From contig MNCI01019073.1 in NCBI GenBank assembly GCA_015680685.1, forward strand, positions 20,958-66,042: a DNA stretch of 45,085 bases. The letters are read 5' to 3'. Both the position numbers and the translations under genes were made by a program. The first letter of the stretch is position 1. The number at the start of each line of letters is the position of its first letter. A model generated the notes under the pieces. It was not told where the DNA came from, made no database searches, and saw nothing but the letters and a program-made list of their open reading frames with translations. Below, in pieces: positions 43,204 to 45,085 of this stretch. This DNA is from Gnetum montanum. Lineage: Eukaryota > Streptophyta > Gnetopsida > Gnetales > Gnetaceae.

Positions 43204-45085
43204 TTACATCATGGAACCAAGTCCCATCCGAGTGACATGATCCTTGAATGACCATGGTGGCATTCCTTTGATCAAAGGATCAGCTAGCATTAATTCAGTG
43301 CTGATATGATCTATGACCACTTTATTTTCTTTAATGCAATCCCTTATGGCTAAGTACTTTATGTCGACGTGTTTATTTCGACTGCCCCTCTTATTATTCT
43401 TAGCCATAAAGACAGTAGCTGAATTGTCACAAAATATCTGTAATGGCCTAGATATTGAATCCAGAATTCTAAGCCCTGATATGAAACTCTTTAACCATAC
43501 ACCATGTGAAGTAGCCTCAAAACAAGAAACGAACTCTGCCTCCATTGTGGAAGTAGCAACCAAGGTTTGCTTTCCACTCCTCCAGGAGATGGCTCCTCCA
43601 GCTAGCATAAAAACATAACCTGATGTTGATTTCCTGGAATCAACGCAGCCAGCAAAGTCTGAATCGGAGTAGCCAATCACCTCCAAATGGTCAGTTCGTC
43701 GATACATAAGCATGTAATCCTTTGTACCTTGAAGGTACCTCATGACTTTCTTTGCAGCTTTCCAGTGGTCGATACCTGGATTACTCTGATATCGGCCCAA
43801 CACCCCCACAGCAAATGCAATGTCAGGTCGTGTGCAGACCTGAGCATACATAAGGCTTCCAACAGCTGAAGCATATGGAATGTTGCTCATGTGACTTTTC
43901 TCTAAATCATTCATAGGGCACTGGTTCAAATTGAACCTGTCACCCTTTACAATGGGTGCAATACTTGGTGAACAATCTTTCATCTGAAACCTCTCTAGAA
44001 CTTTATTAATATAGGTTTCCTGCGATAGACCCAGAATATATCTAGATCTATCCCTATGGATCTTAATGCCAAGGACATAAGATGCCTCACCCATATCCTG
44101 CATGTCAAAATTCTTAGAGAGAAATTGTTTCACCGCATATAAAAATCCATGATCATTGGTTGCAAGAAGGATATCATCCACATAGAGGACAAGAAAACAG
44201 ATTTTACTCCCACTGACCTTCTGGTATATGCATTGATCCATGATGTTTTCTTCAAAGCCAAATGAAGTGATGACATCATGGAATTTCAAATACCACTGAC
44301 GGGAGGCCTGTTTCAAGCCATATATAGACTTCTTAAGCTTGCATACCAATTGCTCACCATCATTAGAGGAGAATCCTTCAGGTTGTTTCATATAAACCTC
44401 TTCCTCTAGATCACCATTAAGGAATGTTGTTTTCACATCCATTTGATGTAGTTCAAAATCAAAGTGAGCTACCAATGCCATGATCACACGAAGGGAGTCC
44501 TTCTTAGATACAGGAGAAAAGGTCTCCATGTAATCTATTCCCTCCTGCTGAGTGAACCCTTTGGCAACAAGTCTAGCCTTATATCTTTCAATGTTGCCCA
44601 AGGAGTCTCTTTTAGTCTTGAAGACCCATTTGGATCCTATGGCTTTAACACCATTGGGCAACTTGACAAGATCCCAGACTCCATTAGTGGACATAGAGTT
44701 CATCTCATCTTTCATGGCATCATACCATAAGTCGGATTCCTTACAACTCATGGCTTGTGAAAACGTGTCAGGATCATTTTCGGCTCCTATGTTGTAGTCA
44801 GATTCCTGTAGATACACTATATAGTCACTAGGAATCGCTGATCGCTTTATTCTAGTAGATCGTCTTAATGTTGGTTCATCAGGCTCCTGAGGGGTAAGAT
44901 GATCAACGGGCTGTTCAACAGGAACTGGTATCTGTTGTTCAGCTGGATCTACTATGTCTTGACCAGCAATTTGTGGAACTTCAACGACTGGTGGATGTAC
45001 ATCACGTATTTGTACTATAGGCATGTTGTGTACATCAATCAATCGAGTACTTGAAGTAGAGGGTTGAGCATTCGCATGATCAGTC
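43204..45085 (-). CDS. Ty1/copia Gag-Pol polyprotein, C-terminal part (RT and RNase H), open to window edge
   Basis: The frame is open from the edge (45085) to TAA at 43204-43206; a start codon is not expected here because the polyprotein extends beyond the window. Order: post-integrase linker rich in Pro/Val/Glu, LRRSTRIKRSAIPSDY; RVT_2-type RT with WVFKTKRDSLG, YKARLVAKGFTQQEGIDYME, HQMDVKTTFLNGDLEEEVYM, KKSIYGLKQASRQWY and catalytic LVLYVDDILLA; then RPDIAFAVGVLGRYQSNPG and RNase H with YSDSDFAGCVDSRKSTSGY, STMEAEF, FCDNSATVFMAKN and a final ADPLIKGMPP. The DD pair of RT and the D, E, D residues of RNase H are all present. No frameshift or stop in over 600 codons, unlike every gypsy remnant here, so insertion is recent. 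Confidence 0.93.
   Translation of the reverse strand, partial: TDHANAQPSTSSTRLIDVHNMPIVQIRDVHPPVVEVPQIAGQDIVDPAEQQIPVPVEQPVDHLTPQEPDEPTLRRSTRIKRSAIPSDYIVYLQESDYNIGAENDPDTFSQAMSCKESDLWYDAMKDEMNSMSTNGVWDLVKLPNGVKAIGSKWVFKTKRDSLGNIERYKARLVAKGFTQQEGIDYMETFSPVSKKDSLRVIMALVAHFDFELHQMDVKTTFLNGDLEEEVYMKQPEGFSSNDGEQLVCKLKKSIYGLKQASRQWYLKFHDVITSFGFEENIMDQCIYQKVSGSKICFLVLYVDDILLATNDHGFLYAVKQFLSKNFDMQDMGEASYVLGIKIHRDRSRYILGLSQETYINKVLERFQMKDCSPSIAPIVKGDRFNLNQCPMNDLEKSHMSNIPYASAVGSLMYAQVCTRPDIAFAVGVLGRYQSNPGIDHWKAAKKVMRYLQGTKDYMLMYRRTDHLEVIGYSDSDFAGCVDSRKSTSGYVFMLAGGAISWRSGKQTLVATSTMEAEFVSCFEATSHGVWLKSFISGLRILDSISRPLQIFCDNSATVFMAKNNKRGSRNKHVDIKYLAIRDCIKENKVVIDHISTELMLADPLIKGMPPWSFKDHVTRMGLGSMM

Noticed and set aside
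1-45085. tRNA, rRNA or other structured RNA genes
   Set aside because: I looked for tRNA-like A and B boxes with clover-leaf arms and for rRNA signatures by eye and saw none; a covariance-model scan would be the decisive check.

Overview
This window looks like nuclear DNA from a flowering plant. It carries long terminal repeats (LTRs) and Gag/Pol remnants of plant Ty3/gypsy elements, a Ty1/copia element, L1-type LINE fragments, F-box/kelch gene pieces and a pectin methylesterase gene with a typical intron. The genic pieces are clearly GC-rich and everything else is AT-rich, which would suit a monocot or a basal lineage, but I cannot place the species. No complete, clearly functional host gene is present; most of the window is old, nested and duplicated retrotransposon sequence.

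Layout. 1-3271: decayed interior of an LTR element with a coiled-coil ORF remnant. 3272-4135: LTR. 4136-5616: LINE remnant. 6274-7352: F-box/kelch copy A, with the F-box but broken and lacking its 3' end. 7353-7880: gypsy protease piece, interrupted by a nested, pol-less LTR element (7881-13075, 5-bp target duplication ATTAG, one assembly gap inside) and continuing as reverse transcriptase at 13081-14282. 14290-17322: second copy of the 2.49-5.6 kb block (coiled-coil remnant, LTR, LINE). 17323-18012: F-box copy B (3' half only). 18013-18960: unique-looking flank, repeated after copy C. 19070-25380: gypsy composite (LTR, tRNA-Asp-type primer site, Gag with an internal 471-bp duplication, LTR piece, protease, reverse transcriptase). 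25414-26445: F-box copy C, an open 343-codon frame lacking the F-box. 26446-27352: shared flank. 27358-36386: a second gypsy composite, with the most complete pol (protease end, RT, RNase H, integrase), a 3' non-coding region and an LTR. 37480-38090: LINE piece on the minus strand. 38213-39916: pectin methylesterase pseudogene. 39917-42317: no gene seen. 42318-45085: 3' part of a young Ty1/copia element on the minus strand, open to the window edge.

How it fits together. Copies A, B and C are remnants of one ancestral F-box/kelch locus that was amplified together with its retrotransposon surroundings and then cut by deletions. A keeps the 5' end; B and C keep the 3' end. The gypsy remnants share a 7-bp terminal inverted repeat (TGATGAG/CTCATCA) and appear to be one Athila/Tat-like family with modular LTRs. 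Their in-frame stops are largely TAG where Gln (CAG) is expected, the pattern left by deamination of methylated cytosines in CHG context. The copia element has an uninterrupted frame and is much younger. I found no convincing new biological system; the most interesting points are the F-box rearrangements, the palindromic U3 arrays and the deamination footprint.
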